From: Barnesiella merdipullorum
Lineage (GTDB): Bacteria > Bacteroidota > Bacteroidia > Bacteroidales > Barnesiellaceae
Direction of reading: 5' to 3'
DNA length: 64,000 bases
NCBI GenBank assembly: GCA_019116365.1
Contig: DXBT01000032.1
Location: forward strand, 176,921-240,920
Shown: one piece after another, positions 1-8,906 of the stretch
Layout of the letters: each line of letters starts with the position of its first letter
Numbering within the stretch: position 1 is the first letter of the stretch
Notes under the pieces: model-generated
The model's database searches: none
What the model saw: only the letters and a program-made list of their open reading frames with translations
What the model was told of the DNA's origin: nothing
Position numbers and translations under genes: made by a program

Positions 1-52
1 TATTGCCTCTTTATGATAAATATATGGTAAAAGAATAATAGTTTGATAAATT

Positions 53-637
53 ATGAATAAGTTAGCACGAGTTTTATTTGTTTTGTTGGCAGGCGTAGCT
101 CTTCTGTCGTCGTGTAAAGACGGTAAATCGTATGCCGATTTGTTGAAAGAAGAAGACAAGGCCGTGAAAGCATTTTTTGCTGATAAGATAGTCATCAACG
201 AAATACCGGCCGACTCGGTGTTCATCTCCTTGCAAGATGTCCCAAACAACGACACGCTGGCTGTCCCGTATTACAAACTTGATACAGACGGCAATGTTTA
301 TATGCAGGTGCTTGAGCCCGGTGATTTGAACGACCGTTTTGAAAAAGGCAACGATGTGAACCTGCGTTTCCTGCGTTACGACTTGAAAGCTTTGGTCAAT
401 GGCAGTAATCCCGATCCGGTAGGGAATACCAATCCCTCGGACTATATTACGATTCGTTTCGGCGAGACGACTCTGTCATCGACTACACAATACGGCACGG
501 GCATACAGTACCCTATGTATTTTCTTGGGAATGAGTGTCGGGTCAACCTGCTTATTCGGGCCAAAGCCGGGTTTACGGCCGAGACTTCGACGGTGATGCC
601 TTATCTGTATTTCATACGCTACAACAAATCAAAATAA
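53..637 (+). CDS. DUF4827-type lipoprotein
   Basis: Predicted secreted lipoprotein of 194 residues. The N-terminus is a type II signal peptide: basic start, hydrophobic stretch, then lipobox LLSSC with the lipidated Cys at residue 21. The mature part opens with KDGKSYADLLKEEDKAV, which I recognise as typical of the Bacteroidales DUF4827 family. No catalytic motif is visible and the function is unknown. It ends 6 bases before glmM and reads the same way, so the two are probably co-transcribed; the same pairing is familiar in Bacteroidales. The start is the only ATG that keeps the signal peptide intact. Family assignment is from memory of the N-terminal pattern; the lipoprotein call is firm. 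Confidence 0.8.
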   Translation: MNKLARVLFVLLAGVALLSSCKDGKSYADLLKEEDKAVKAFFADKIVINEIPADSVFISLQDVPNNDTLAVPYYKLDTDGNVYMQVLEPGDLNDRFEKGNDVNLRFLRYDLKALVNGSNPDPVGNTNPSDYITIRFGETTLSSTTQYGTGIQYPMYFLGNECRVNLLIRAKAGFTAETSTVMPYLYFIRYNKSK

Positions 638-643
638 TCGTAT

Positions 644-2035
644 ATGTCTCTCATTAAATCTATTTCAGGAATTCGCGGTACGATCGGAGGAAAAGTTGGA
701 GAAGGACTTAATCCGCTCGATATCGTCAAGTTTACGGCAGCTTATGCTACCTTTATTCGTAAAAATTCGCCGGTAAAGACCAATAAGATTGTAGTAGGAC
801 GCGACGCCCGTATTTCCGGTGAAATGGTAAAACATACCGTTATCGGTACCCTCATGGGCATGGGATTCGATGTGGTAAATATCGGGTTGGCCACGACGCC
901 TACCACTGAGATTGCCGTTACCATGGAGAAGGCTTGTGGCGGTATTATCCTGACGGCCAGTCACAATCCCAAACAATGGAATGCCTTGAAACTGCTGAAT
1001 GAGAAAGGAGAGTTCCTGAATGCGGCCGAAGGGCAAGAGGTGCTGCGCATTGCCGAAGCCGAGACTTTTGAATTTGCCGAAGTCGATGACCTGGGACATT
1101 TGTATGAAAATAACACCTATACTCAGAAACACATAGAGAGTGTGCTGGCACTCGACTTGGTCGATGTCGATGCCATTCGTGCGGCCAATTTTACCGTAGC
1201 TATCGATTGTGTAAACTCGGTGGGCGGTATCGCTATTCCCGCTCTGTTGAAAGCTTTGGGCGTGAAAAACATCATCGAGTTGAACTGTACGCCCGATGGT
1301 AAATTCCCGCACAACCCCGAGCCGCTGCCCGAGAACCTCACCCAAATAGCCGGTGTGATGAAAGAGGGTCGTGCCGATGTGGGTTTCGTTGTCGATCCCG
1401 ATGTCGATCGGTTGGCCATCGTCTGCGAGAATGGCGACATGTTTGTCGAGGAATATACGCTGGTAGCCGTAGCCGACTATGTGCTGAAACATACACCCGG
1501 CAATACCGTGTCGAACCTCAGTTCGTCGAGAGCCTTGCGCGATGTAACCCGTTCGTACGGGCAGCAATATAACGCTTCGGCTGTGGGTGAGGTCAATGTA
1601 GTGACCTTGATGAAAAAGACCGGAGCCGTTATCGGTGGCGAGGGTAATGGCGGGGTCATCTATCCGGCCAGCCACTATGGACGTGACGCCTTGGTAGGTA
1701 TTGCCTTGTTCCTTTCGCATCTGGCCAAAGAGGGTAAGACCGTGAGTCAGTTGAAAGCAACCTATCCGGCCTACAGTATTGCCAAGCAGAAGATTCAGCT
1801 TACGCCCGATATCGATGTAGATGCCTTGCTGGCTGCCGTGAAGAGCAAATATGCCCAATATGATATTACCGATATCGACGGTGTGAAGATTGATTTCCCC
1901 GATAGTTGGGTTCACTTGCGTAAATCGAATACCGAACCTATCATACGGGTTTACTCCGAGGCCCGCACGCCCGAATTGGCCGAAGAGGCTGCTGCCGGAG
2001 TGATGGCCGTAATTGCCGAGATGACCAAGAAATAA
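644..2035 (+). CDS. glmM: Phosphoglucosamine mutase
   Basis: Cytoplasmic alpha-D-phosphohexomutase, likely converting glucosamine-6-phosphate to glucosamine-1-phosphate for UDP-GlcNAc, peptidoglycan and LPS. All four signature sites are visible: phosphoserine loop TASHNP (residues 104-109, Ser106), metal loop DPDVDR (251-256), sugar-binding loop GGEGNGG (331-337) and phosphate-binding RKSNTEP (426-432). Length (463) is normal. It follows the DUF4827 lipoprotein by 6 bases. Transcription ends at the strong hairpin at 2068-2108. Phosphomannomutase or phosphoglucomutase activity is the alternative, since the superfamily overlaps; GlmM is favoured because Bacteroidales genomes annotate this architecture and neighbourhood that way. 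Confidence 0.9.
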   Translation: MSLIKSISGIRGTIGGKVGEGLNPLDIVKFTAAYATFIRKNSPVKTNKIVVGRDARISGEMVKHTVIGTLMGMGFDVVNIGLATTPTTEIAVTMEKACGGIILTASHNPKQWNALKLLNEKGEFLNAAEGQEVLRIAEAETFEFAEVDDLGHLYENNTYTQKHIESVLALDLVDVDAIRAANFTVAIDCVNSVGGIAIPALLKALGVKNIIELNCTPDGKFPHNPEPLPENLTQIAGVMKEGRADVGFVVDPDVDRLAIVCENGDMFVEEYTLVAVADYVLKHTPGNTVSNLSSSRALRDVTRSYGQQYNASAVGEVNVVTLMKKTGAVIGGEGNGGVIYPASHYGRDALVGIALFLSHLAKEGKTVSQLKATYPAYSIAKQKIQLTPDIDVDALLAAVKSKYAQYDITDIDGVKIDFPDSWVHLRKSNTEPIIRVYSEARTPELAEEAAAGVMAVIAEMTKK

Positions 2036-2067
2036 CCAGAAGTCGGTTATCTGAAAAATAAATAAAA

Positions 2068-2108
2068 GACAGAGGGGAGCCCTGCATCACGCAGGGCTCC
2101 CCTCTGTC
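2068..2108. terminator. Bidirectional intrinsic terminator
   Basis: Perfect 18-bp stem (2068-2085 with 2091-2108) and 5-base loop, GC-rich in the middle. It lies between the converging glmM and phosphoesterase genes, so it probably serves both strands. Neither side has a long T-run. Confidence 0.85.
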
Positions 2109-2129
2109 ACATTGAATCGCATCGATCTA

Positions 2130-5100
2130 TTATTTTGATGACTTGATGATGCGCTGGGTGAGGCTACATTCGTTGGTGAATACCTGTACGACATAGATAC
2201 CGTCGGTCAATCCCGAGACATCGATGCTTTGGTTTTCGAACGGCAGCGGATAGGCCTTGCCCGTGAGGTCGAAGGCATTGACCTTCACTATATTTTCGAG
2301 ATTCGTGTTGACTCTGTCGGAGGTATAGGTAGGATACAAATCCTGTTTTATCTCCTTGTTGCTCTCCAGGCCTGAGCCCGACGACTCTTTCACCAGAGTA
2401 AACGAATCGAACAGCGTGGCGTTGGCATTGGCATCGGCCGTATAGGTGTTGACCTTGATTTGCGAAGAGCTTACACTTATTTCGCTGAAGGCCGGAGCCC
2501 CGGGTTGTCCATATTTACCGGTGAACAGATCCCAGTAGTTGGCTACCTGATGCTTGTCGAAGTCTTGTTCCATCTGCTCCTGGGTGTAGGGGTAGTATCG
2601 TTTGCGCCCACAGGTGCCGTTGACAAAGTAGAGTGTACCCTCTTCGACATCGAAAGTTCCGCCCTGCTGTCCTTTGGGGTTCTGATTGCCGTCGGGGGTT
2701 ACCGATTCAACACCAGTCACACTACCCGGTACTACCGTCTTGGTGAGGTTATTGACGGGCCCCATCACCTCGTAGATGTGGTCGTGCCCCTGGATGACAA
2801 AGTCGATGTCCAGTTCGTCGAATACCGGCAGCATGATGGCGCGGAACAGAGCACCGTCTTCGTCGGCTTGATGACCGCTACCCGTGAACAGATTCTTGTG
2901 AACGGCTGCAATACGCCATTTTGTATCGGGGTGTTTCTCTACCTGATCTCTGAACCAGTTGGCCACGTCGTTGCTCAGGTAGGCACTGGTACCGTTGGCA
3001 TAGCTGTAGTTGCCCCGCCAGAAGTCCTGGTGGCTATAAACCATGAAGAGCGCATCGCCATATACAAACGAATAGGTGATTCCGTCGAACTGGGGTTTGA
3101 TGGTGGCCGTTTCGTTAAAACTCTTGTCGGTGTTGAAGTGATAAGTATAGTTGAGATTGGACGAATCGTCGTGGTTACCATCGGTAGGGGCCAGAGCCAT
3201 CTGCTCCAGAATGGATTTCATGCTCACCTCGAACCATTGTTCCCATTCCCACTCGGAGTTCTGCTCGGTACCGGTCTCGACAAAGTCACCGGTAAACAGG
3301 AGGAAGCGGGCATCGGGTGCGTGTTGTGCCGCCGTTGTGGCTGCCCATCGGGCATTCTCGACATACTCGGCATCCATGATGTGCGAGTCGGTCATGTAGA
3401 GGAAGGTGAACTCGTCTTTGTTGGCGCTGGCCGTTCTGAACGACCGGATGTCGCTCCAATAGCCGTCGGTACCTACCCGGTAGGAGTAAACCGTATTGGG
3501 GGTAAGATCGGTAGCCAGTACCTTGTGGCTGGTGTAGTTAAATTTGGTACCCGTGGGTAGGGCTGCAGCCTTCAATATACCACTGGTGCTTACGGCATAA
3601 TTCAGTTTATCGGCAGCTTGCAGAGTCGCAGTCAATTCGATGGGCGAGGTGAAATCGCTCTCGGTGGCATCGGCTTTGGCTACGAGTTGCACTTTACCGG
3701 GAACGGTGGTGCTGTTGGTAAACCAGGCAAAGGCCATTTGCGTGGTAGGATTACCGTTAATATTGGCTACTACGCAATAGGGCATCTCTTTGGGAATGAG
3801 AGCCTGCACGGCATTTTTCAAGGCTTGCAGATTGACTTCGGAACTGTCGGCTCTCGCAGCCTCTTTGGCTACCAGCATCTTGATATACGAGGGTATCGTG
3901 TAATCTTCTTGTGACAGCTTGTCGGCCTCGATGACATCGGGGTGGATGATGACAATGGGTTTCTCGGTTACAGTCACATCGCAGGTATCCTTGAAGTTGC
4001 CGTCTTCGGTGGTAACAATAATTTTGGTCTCACCCACGCTCACACCGGTAACCAATCCGCCCTCTACGGTAGCGATGGCTGGTGAGAGAGAAAGCCACGA
4101 GACTTTTTTATTGGTAGCATCGGAAGGCGAAACGATAGCCGAGAGCCATTGTTGCTCCTCTTCTTCAATCGACAAGGTTTGGTTGGTGAGCAGAACCGAC
4201 TCTACGGCAACATCCTTGGCGTTGGGATCATATTCATAGGCTCCCAAATCATACGCTGCACCTTGCGGACGAGTAGTACCTTTTATATCATAGGCCGGTG
4301 CATCGCTATCGGCAAAACCTTTGTCGATACAAGGCGAATTGGCCGAGAAGGTCCAGTCGGCAGCTCGCATGGCTTCGATATCGGCAGCCGAGGCCGGCAA
4401 CCCGACGAACAGGGTAGGCGACTTGAAGTTCGGGCCCATGGGGTCGGTATTGACCGCACTGAGGGTTAGGGCGTCTTTGGCATCGTCAAAACCACTCACA
4501 GCCGCATTGTGGCTCGAACCGTTGCCTTCGATAAAGGCGATGGGATCGCTGAATCCCTCTTCGGCCTGGTTGTTCCAGCAGATGGTATTGATGGTTTTAC
4601 CCTCGCTGTGAATAGCTGCATACTGCGAACCGTAGTTGCAGGCAATGATACAGTTGGCCACGATTCCCGAGGGGTTGTAGATACCCCCGCTGTTGGGCCA
4701 TCCGCTCACGGTTGCCGCATTGTTGTGCAGGATACAGTTGCGCACGATACCGCCGTTTTCGTTACGTATGGTACCATATTTACCCTGGTTCCCGCGCATG
4801 ATACAGTTCTCGACAATACCACCGTCGTTGCGTATGGCGCCACCCGAACTCGTAGCCGAGCAGAGTTCGATGATACAGTCTTTCACGGTACCACCATTGT
4901 TGAATACGCCACCGCCATTGCTGCCCGCACAGTTCTTGATATAACATTTCGAGAGGGTGACATTGGCCCGTATGTAGGCACCGCCTCCCTCACTGCTGTG
5001 CTCGGCATTCTGGAGTGTGAATCCTTCGATGAGAGTAGGATGCTCGCAGGGAGAGTCGTACTTGACAAGCAGGTATTTCCCCAGATCGGTACCATCGAGT

Positions 5101-5390
5101 ATGGTCTCGAAGGTTTCGATGTCGCGCATCCCTGTGTTGGCGTCGTAGCCTCCCAGGATGGTCACACCATCGACAATGGCTACATACTCGTTATAGACTC
5201 CGGCTGCGACAAACACGGTGTCGCCGGCCTGACAACTCTCTACGGTCGATTTGATGGAACCTTTCGCCGTAGCCCAGGATTGTCCGTCACCGTCGCCATT
5301 GACAGTGACATACTGATTGGCAGCATGGGCTCCGCCTGCCGAAGCCAATATTGCTGCCCAAAACATGAAAAGAGATAATTTTTGTTTCAT
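2130..5390 (-). CDS. Secreted beta-helix/BIG2/calcineurin-like phosphoesterase with T9SS sorting domain
   Basis: Large modular exported protein (1086 residues). Order: signal peptide (1-23); right-handed beta-helix built from NGG/NCI-type turns (about 30-390); Ig-like BIG2 domain (about 395-475); linker; Fn3-like N-domain as in purple acid phosphatases (about 535-655); metallophosphatase core (about 660-935); C-terminal type A sorting domain of the type IX secretion system (about 1017-1086, ending in the GIYVVQVFT/IIKSSK pattern). The core keeps its metal ligands: D668-x-H670, GD 701-702, GNHD 738-741, H831 and GHDH 868-871. Probably a surface or secreted phosphomonoesterase or phosphodiesterase; the substrate is unknown. 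The beta-helix suggests binding to a polysaccharide or surface polymer. It stands alone, bounded by terminators. Confidence 0.85.
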   Translation of the reverse strand: MKQKLSLFMFWAAILASAGGAHAANQYVTVNGDGDGQSWATAKGSIKSTVESCQAGDTVFVAAGVYNEYVAIVDGVTILGGYDANTGMRDIETFETILDGTDLGKYLLVKYDSPCEHPTLIEGFTLQNAEHSSEGGGAYIRANVTLSKCYIKNCAGSNGGGVFNNGGTVKDCIIELCSATSSGGAIRNDGGIVENCIMRGNQGKYGTIRNENGGIVRNCILHNNAATVSGWPNSGGIYNPSGIVANCIIACNYGSQYAAIHSEGKTINTICWNNQAEEGFSDPIAFIEGNGSSHNAAVSGFDDAKDALTLSAVNTDPMGPNFKSPTLFVGLPASAADIEAMRAADWTFSANSPCIDKGFADSDAPAYDIKGTTRPQGAAYDLGAYEYDPNAKDVAVESVLLTNQTLSIEEEEQQWLSAIVSPSDATNKKVSWLSLSPAIATVEGGLVTGVSVGETKIIVTTEDGNFKDTCDVTVTEKPIVIIHPDVIEADKLSQEDYTIPSYIKMLVAKEAARADSSEVNLQALKNAVQALIPKEMPYCVVANINGNPTTQMAFAWFTNSTTVPGKVQLVAKADATESDFTSPIELTATLQAADKLNYAVSTSGILKAAALPTGTKFNYTSHKVLATDLTPNTVYSYRVGTDGYWSDIRSFRTASANKDEFTFLYMTDSHIMDAEYVENARWAATTAAQHAPDARFLLFTGDFVETGTEQNSEWEWEQWFEVSMKSILEQMALAPTDGNHDDSSNLNYTYHFNTDKSFNETATIKPQFDGITYSFVYGDALFMVYSHQDFWRGNYSYANGTSAYLSNDVANWFRDQVEKHPDTKWRIAAVHKNLFTGSGHQADEDGALFRAIMLPVFDELDIDFVIQGHDHIYEVMGPVNNLTKTVVPGSVTGVESVTPDGNQNPKGQQGGTFDVEEGTLYFVNGTCGRKRYYPYTQEQMEQDFDKHQVANYWDLFTGKYGQPGAPAFSEISVSSSQIKVNTYTADANANATLFDSFTLVKESSGSGLESNKEIKQDLYPTYTSDRVNTNLENIVKVNAFDLTGKAYPLPFENQSIDVSGLTDGIYVVQVFTNECSLTQRIIKSSK

Positions 5391-5683
5391 GGCATATAGT
5401 AGTTGATGAATTCATCCCTTAAATTATTATATAACAAAGGGTTATTCTCTAAAATTTATGTGTTATAAAACATTTTTACAAATAGGTGTATTTGTAATTT
5501 ATTCATATACAATAGATTGTGATATTTTGGAGATAGGAAATAAATATTTCGAAACATTTCGGAATGAAACTCTTCGAAATCACCCCATATGGGTGCAAAA
5601 AAGAATCCCGGTGTACCTCTTGCAAGAGAGATACATCGGGATAGATGGTGAAACCTTATGGATAGGGACTCGAGCGGTGTGTG
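5391..5683. other. AT-rich intergenic region with two short inverted repeats
   Basis: Divider between the phosphoesterase 5' end and the 3' end of the FNT channel gene, both read leftward. It holds two perfect 8-bp inverted repeats: TTACAAAT/ATTTGTAA at 5476-5483 and 5490-5497, and ATTTCGAA/TTCGAAAT at 5546-5553 and 5573-5580. It also holds the FNT terminator hairpin. I found no clean TAnnTTTG box for the phosphoesterase and no convincing ORF. The first palindrome is a possible regulator site. Confidence 0.5.
5605..5642 (-). terminator. Terminator hairpin downstream of the FNT channel gene
   Basis: ATCCCG (5605-5610) pairs with CGGGAT (5637-5642), with inner TGTA/TACA and CTCT/AGAG pairs closing on loop TGCA. 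On the minus strand it is followed by the T-rich complement of 5596-5602. Confidence 0.6.
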
Positions 5684-6469
5684 TTATTTTCGGTACAGAT
5701 AGAGATAGGTATAAACGCAGCCGACGAACAGAGCTCCACCTACAATGTTGCCCAATGTGGCGGGAACGAGACTATCTGCCAGGAACTGGTCCCAGCCGAC
5801 TGCGGCTCCTTGCAACATGCCCAACGGAATGAAGAACATATTGGCGATACTGTGTTCGTAGCCTATTGCCACAAAACACATCACGGGAAACCACAGGCCC
5901 ATCATTTTGCCAGCGGTGGAGTGGGCTCTGAATCCCAGCCATACGGCCAGGCACACCAACCAGTTGGCCCCGATGCCTTTGACAAACACAATCCACCAGG
6001 GCATGCTTACTTTGGCTTGTGCTATCTGTACGATGGCACTTCTCCAGGGATCGGCATCGACAATGCCTGCGCCCCAGATCATCACATAAACGAAAAAGAT
6101 GGCTCCTATGAAATTCCCCACATAGACGAGTAGCCAGTTTCGCAGCACGGGTATGATGCCATATTGCCGGTTCATCAGTCCCGGTATCAACACCGCGTTG
6201 TTGCCGGTGAAGAGTTCGGCGCCGGCCAGCACGACCAGGATGAGTCCCAAGGGGAACATACAACCCGACAGGAGTCGTTGCAATCCGGGGTTACCGGCTG
6301 TCCATTCGGGAAATCCGTAGCCGATGAGCAACGACAACAGTCCGCCCATGGCAATGTAAATTCCAGCCAGTATAGCGGCGATGAGAGTTCGAGGGGTAGA
6401 GAGCGCAATTTTACCGAGGGCTGCCCGTTGGGCCTGTGCGACAATTTCGGTAGGGGTTGAAAATGACAT
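5684..6469 (-). CDS. Formate/nitrite transporter (FNT) family channel
   Basis: Inner-membrane channel of 261 residues with six hydrophobic helices, the size of FocA/NirC/FdhC. Family marks are GAELFTGNNAV (P-loop-like region after TM2) and GYEHSIANMF, which carries the conserved gating His. FNT proteins move small monovalent anions such as formate, nitrite, hydrosulfide or lactate, usually with protons. In an anaerobic gut bacterium formate or nitrite is most likely, but the sequence alone does not decide. No formate-lyase or nitrite reductase gene is adjacent. It appears monocistronic: terminators lie on both sides (6514-6540 upstream, 5605-5642 downstream). Confidence 0.88.
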   Translation of the reverse strand: MSFSTPTEIVAQAQRAALGKIALSTPRTLIAAILAGIYIAMGGLLSLLIGYGFPEWTAGNPGLQRLLSGCMFPLGLILVVLAGAELFTGNNAVLIPGLMNRQYGIIPVLRNWLLVYVGNFIGAIFFVYVMIWGAGIVDADPWRSAIVQIAQAKVSMPWWIVFVKGIGANWLVCLAVWLGFRAHSTAGKMMGLWFPVMCFVAIGYEHSIANMFFIPLGMLQGAAVGWDQFLADSLVPATLGNIVGGALFVGCVYTYLYLYRK

Positions 6470-6513
6470 GATAAATAGGGGTTTAACGATTTTCTTCGTA
6501 GGATTGAAATTAA

Positions 6514-6540
6514 AAAAGCTGCATCGGTGGTGCAGCTTTT
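6514..6540 (-). terminator. Intrinsic terminator of the epimerase/NlpC operon
   Basis: Perfect 10-bp stem AAAAGCTGCA/TGCAGCTTTT with a 7-base loop. On the minus strand it runs directly into a T-tract. It ends the transcript of the genes at 8871-6557. Confidence 0.85.
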
Positions 6541-6556
6541 GTGGGTTAAATAGCGG

Positions 6557-7690
6557 TTAGAAGGGTACGACACCGATGCCGGGGCGGTCGGGGAGGGCTA
6601 TCATTCCATCTACGATTTTCATACCGTCGAACAGGTCGTTCGATATGAGCAGATTCCCGTCGAGATCGGCCCAATCGACCAGCGGCGACAGTTGTGCGGC
6701 TGCCGATACGGCACACGAGGTTTCGGTCATGCAGCCCACCATTACCTTCATATCGAGGGCTCGGGCCAGGATAGCCATCTGGTAGGCTTCGTGCATACCC
6801 GTGCTTTTCATCAGCTTTATGTTGATTCCATCGTAGAGTCCATAGGCCCGTTTCACATCGGGAAGCCGTTGCAGAAACTCGTCGGCAATGATCGGGAGCG
6901 AAGCTCGTTCGTGCAACCAGGCTTGCTCGTCGATCATCTCTTTGGGCATGGGTTGCTCGACAAACAGGCAGTTTTGTTCTTTGAGCCACTCGATCATCTC
7001 GAGGGCATACTCCTTGGAGCTCCATCCCTGATTGGCATCGACGCAAATGGGACGATCGGTCTCGGAGCGGATGATTCGTACCAGTTCTTTGTCGTTGTCG
7101 AGGCCCATCTTTATCTTCAAGATACGATAGGGAGCGGCCTCTTTCAGTTTTTGCCGTACTACCTCCTCGGTATCGATGCCGATGGTAAACGAGGTAGCCG
7201 GGGCCTTCTCGGGCGAAAGCCCCCATATCTTGTACCAGGGTTGGCCCATGATTTTCCCCAACAGGTCGTGCAAGGCGATATCGACCGATGCCTTGGCGGC
7301 ACGGTTGTCGGGTGCTACCGAATCGATGTAGTCGAGTATCTCATTTACCCGAAAGGGATCGGTAAATTGCGACAGGTCGAGCTGACTGAGAAACCGGCAA
7401 ACCGACTCTTGTGTCTCGCCCAGATAGGGTGGCATGGAGGCTTCGCCATAGCCAATATAGTCGGCATAACGCAGTTGCACCTGCACGTCGGGAGTGTGAG
7501 TGCGGGAATTCTTGGCCAGATTGAAGGCATGTTTCAGTTTCAAATCGTAGGGCCTGAACGACAATTCCAGTCGATCGGTCCCTGTGGACTTGGACGTGGC
7601 TGTGGTATGGCAGCCGGTAAAAAGGGTGGGGGCTATACTCAGTCCCAAAGTGCCCAAGGCACTTGTGCGTAAGAAATTTCGTCGGTCCAT
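6557..7690 (-). CDS. Dipeptide epimerase (enolase superfamily), exported
   Basis: Member of the muconate-lactonizing branch of the enolase superfamily, most like L-Ala-D/L-Glu epimerases that process murein peptides. The barrel shows the KxK acid/base pair (LKIKMG), three metal ligands (CVDANQG, FVEQPMP, IIADEF) and the opposite Lys (NIKLMK). The N-terminus reads MDRRNFLRTSALG with a hydrophobic run and LFTGC: a Tat-type signal ending in a possible lipobox at Cys27, so the enzyme may be exported and lipidated. I chose the ATG at 7690 over one 10 codons upstream because it begins the RR signal. It lies 8 bases after the NlpC/P60 gene; the pair resembles Bacillus YkfB/YkfC. Other dipeptide specificities are possible. 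Confidence 0.85.
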   Translation of the reverse strand: MDRRNFLRTSALGTLGLSIAPTLFTGCHTTATSKSTGTDRLELSFRPYDLKLKHAFNLAKNSRTHTPDVQVQLRYADYIGYGEASMPPYLGETQESVCRFLSQLDLSQFTDPFRVNEILDYIDSVAPDNRAAKASVDIALHDLLGKIMGQPWYKIWGLSPEKAPATSFTIGIDTEEVVRQKLKEAAPYRILKIKMGLDNDKELVRIIRSETDRPICVDANQGWSSKEYALEMIEWLKEQNCLFVEQPMPKEMIDEQAWLHERASLPIIADEFLQRLPDVKRAYGLYDGINIKLMKSTGMHEAYQMAILARALDMKVMVGCMTETSCAVSAAAQLSPLVDWADLDGNLLISNDLFDGMKIVDGMIALPDRPGIGVVPF

Positions 7691-7698
7691 CGTGAGAG

Positions 7699-8871
7699 TT
7701 ATTTTTGATTGAAATACCACGGATGCGCTTTTACAGCTGTGATACCGGGTGTTCCTATGCGGTTTTCCATGCGGCTGATACTCAAGAAATCGTCGGGCCG
7801 ATAGTTGGCTGCCGTTGGGTCGAGACTGTTTATCTTGACCCGTCCCGAGCAGTGTATATACTCCCCGTTGTTCAGGTAGAGAGCCACGTGATCGACTCGG
7901 CCTCGGGCGTTACCGAAGAAGAGCAGGTCGCCGGTGTGGCACTCCCGCCAACGATTGGCGGGGATAATCTCGCCCGTGAGCGCCTGTTGCGAGGCATCAC
8001 GCGAAAGAATCACTCCGCCACAGAAATAGGCGGTCTTGACAAAGCCCGAGCAGTCGGCTCCCTTTACCGAGGTACCGCCCCACAAGTAGGTCGAACCCAT
8101 CATTTGGCGAGCCGTTTGCACGACGATTTTCATGTCGAGGGGACGAGCTGCCCATTGGGCCAGGTCGCAGCACTCATTGCTCTTGAGGAACCCCTTTCGC
8201 CCATCGGGGAAGATGACGGGTACGAAACCTTTGTGGGCCTTCCCGTTGGCTTGGAGAATAGCGCCAGCCACCATATCCGACACAATGCCGGCGTGGTTGT
8301 TGGGTGCGTCATATACAAAACCCTGGTAGGCAGTATAGACATATCGGGGAGCCTCTTTCCAAGTGTTCCATCCGGCATCGTCTTGCAGCGAAACCGAGTT
8401 GGCCGGTATCCAGCCGATGTAGTTGTCGGGGGTCTGTACCAGCAGCCACTCCTTATCCCGTTCCAAGATGCGCAACGGGGTTCCCAGAATAGCCTGGGTC
8501 ATCATCTCTGCAGCATGGCGGGAGCTGCTTCGCAGGCTGGCGCAGCAAACGGTCACGAGGCCTCGATTAAGTGTGCCCAGCTCTTTATCGGGTAGCATCT
8601 GGATATTATCGACATATTTGACACCTGCCTGGTTGAGCCGTTGCAGCAAGGCATCCACGGCCTGACGGTTGTCGCATCGTCCTTTCAAGATACAGAGTGA
8701 GTCGTCCGATATCTCGCCCGATATGGAAAAGATAGCCGTGCGTGAATCGGGTGCAAATTGTCGCCCGATCTCTTGAATGGCCGTTTTTACGATATCGGTT
8801 TGAGCGTTTGTTGTCATGACAGGTAGTGTGAACAGAATACAACAGATGGCTTTGAGTATGACTTTAAGCAT
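7699..8871 (-). CDS. SH3-domain NlpC/P60 peptidase (gamma-D-glutamyl-diamino acid endopeptidase type)
   Basis: Exported cysteine peptidase of about 390 residues. A signal peptide (MLKVILKAICCILFTLPVMT...NAQ) precedes an alpha/beta N-domain, SH3b-like modules and a C-terminal NlpC/P60 domain. The catalytic Cys is in GADCSGF, the first His in RVDHVALY and the third polar residue in YIHCSGR. Related YkfC-type enzymes cut between gamma-D-Glu and the diamino acid of freed murein peptides. The epimerase gene follows 8 bases downstream, so peptidase and epimerase probably work in sequence in the periplasm or at the surface. The ATG at 8871 is preferred over 8916 because it begins the signal peptide and sits about 40 bases after the -7 box at 8914-8921. 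Confidence 0.87.
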   Translation of the reverse strand: MLKVILKAICCILFTLPVMTTNAQTDIVKTAIQEIGRQFAPDSRTAIFSISGEISDDSLCILKGRCDNRQAVDALLQRLNQAGVKYVDNIQMLPDKELGTLNRGLVTVCCASLRSSSRHAAEMMTQAILGTPLRILERDKEWLLVQTPDNYIGWIPANSVSLQDDAGWNTWKEAPRYVYTAYQGFVYDAPNNHAGIVSDMVAGAILQANGKAHKGFVPVIFPDGRKGFLKSNECCDLAQWAARPLDMKIVVQTARQMMGSTYLWGGTSVKGADCSGFVKTAYFCGGVILSRDASQQALTGEIIPANRWRECHTGDLLFFGNARGRVDHVALYLNNGEYIHCSGRVKINSLDPTAANYRPDDFLSISRMENRIGTPGITAVKAHPWYFNQK

Positions 8872-8906
8872 AAATCGGTTTTTCAGGATGGTTGATACTC
8901 TATAAA

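Noticed and set aside
665..1915. 416-codon minus-strand ORF across glmM
   Set aside because: It lies wholly antisense to a gene with all GlmM motifs; the open frame follows from the codon pattern of glmM.
2460..3560. 366-codon plus-strand ORF inside the phosphoesterase
   Set aside because: It is antisense to the metallophosphatase core, whose metal ligands are intact; no domain is visible in it.
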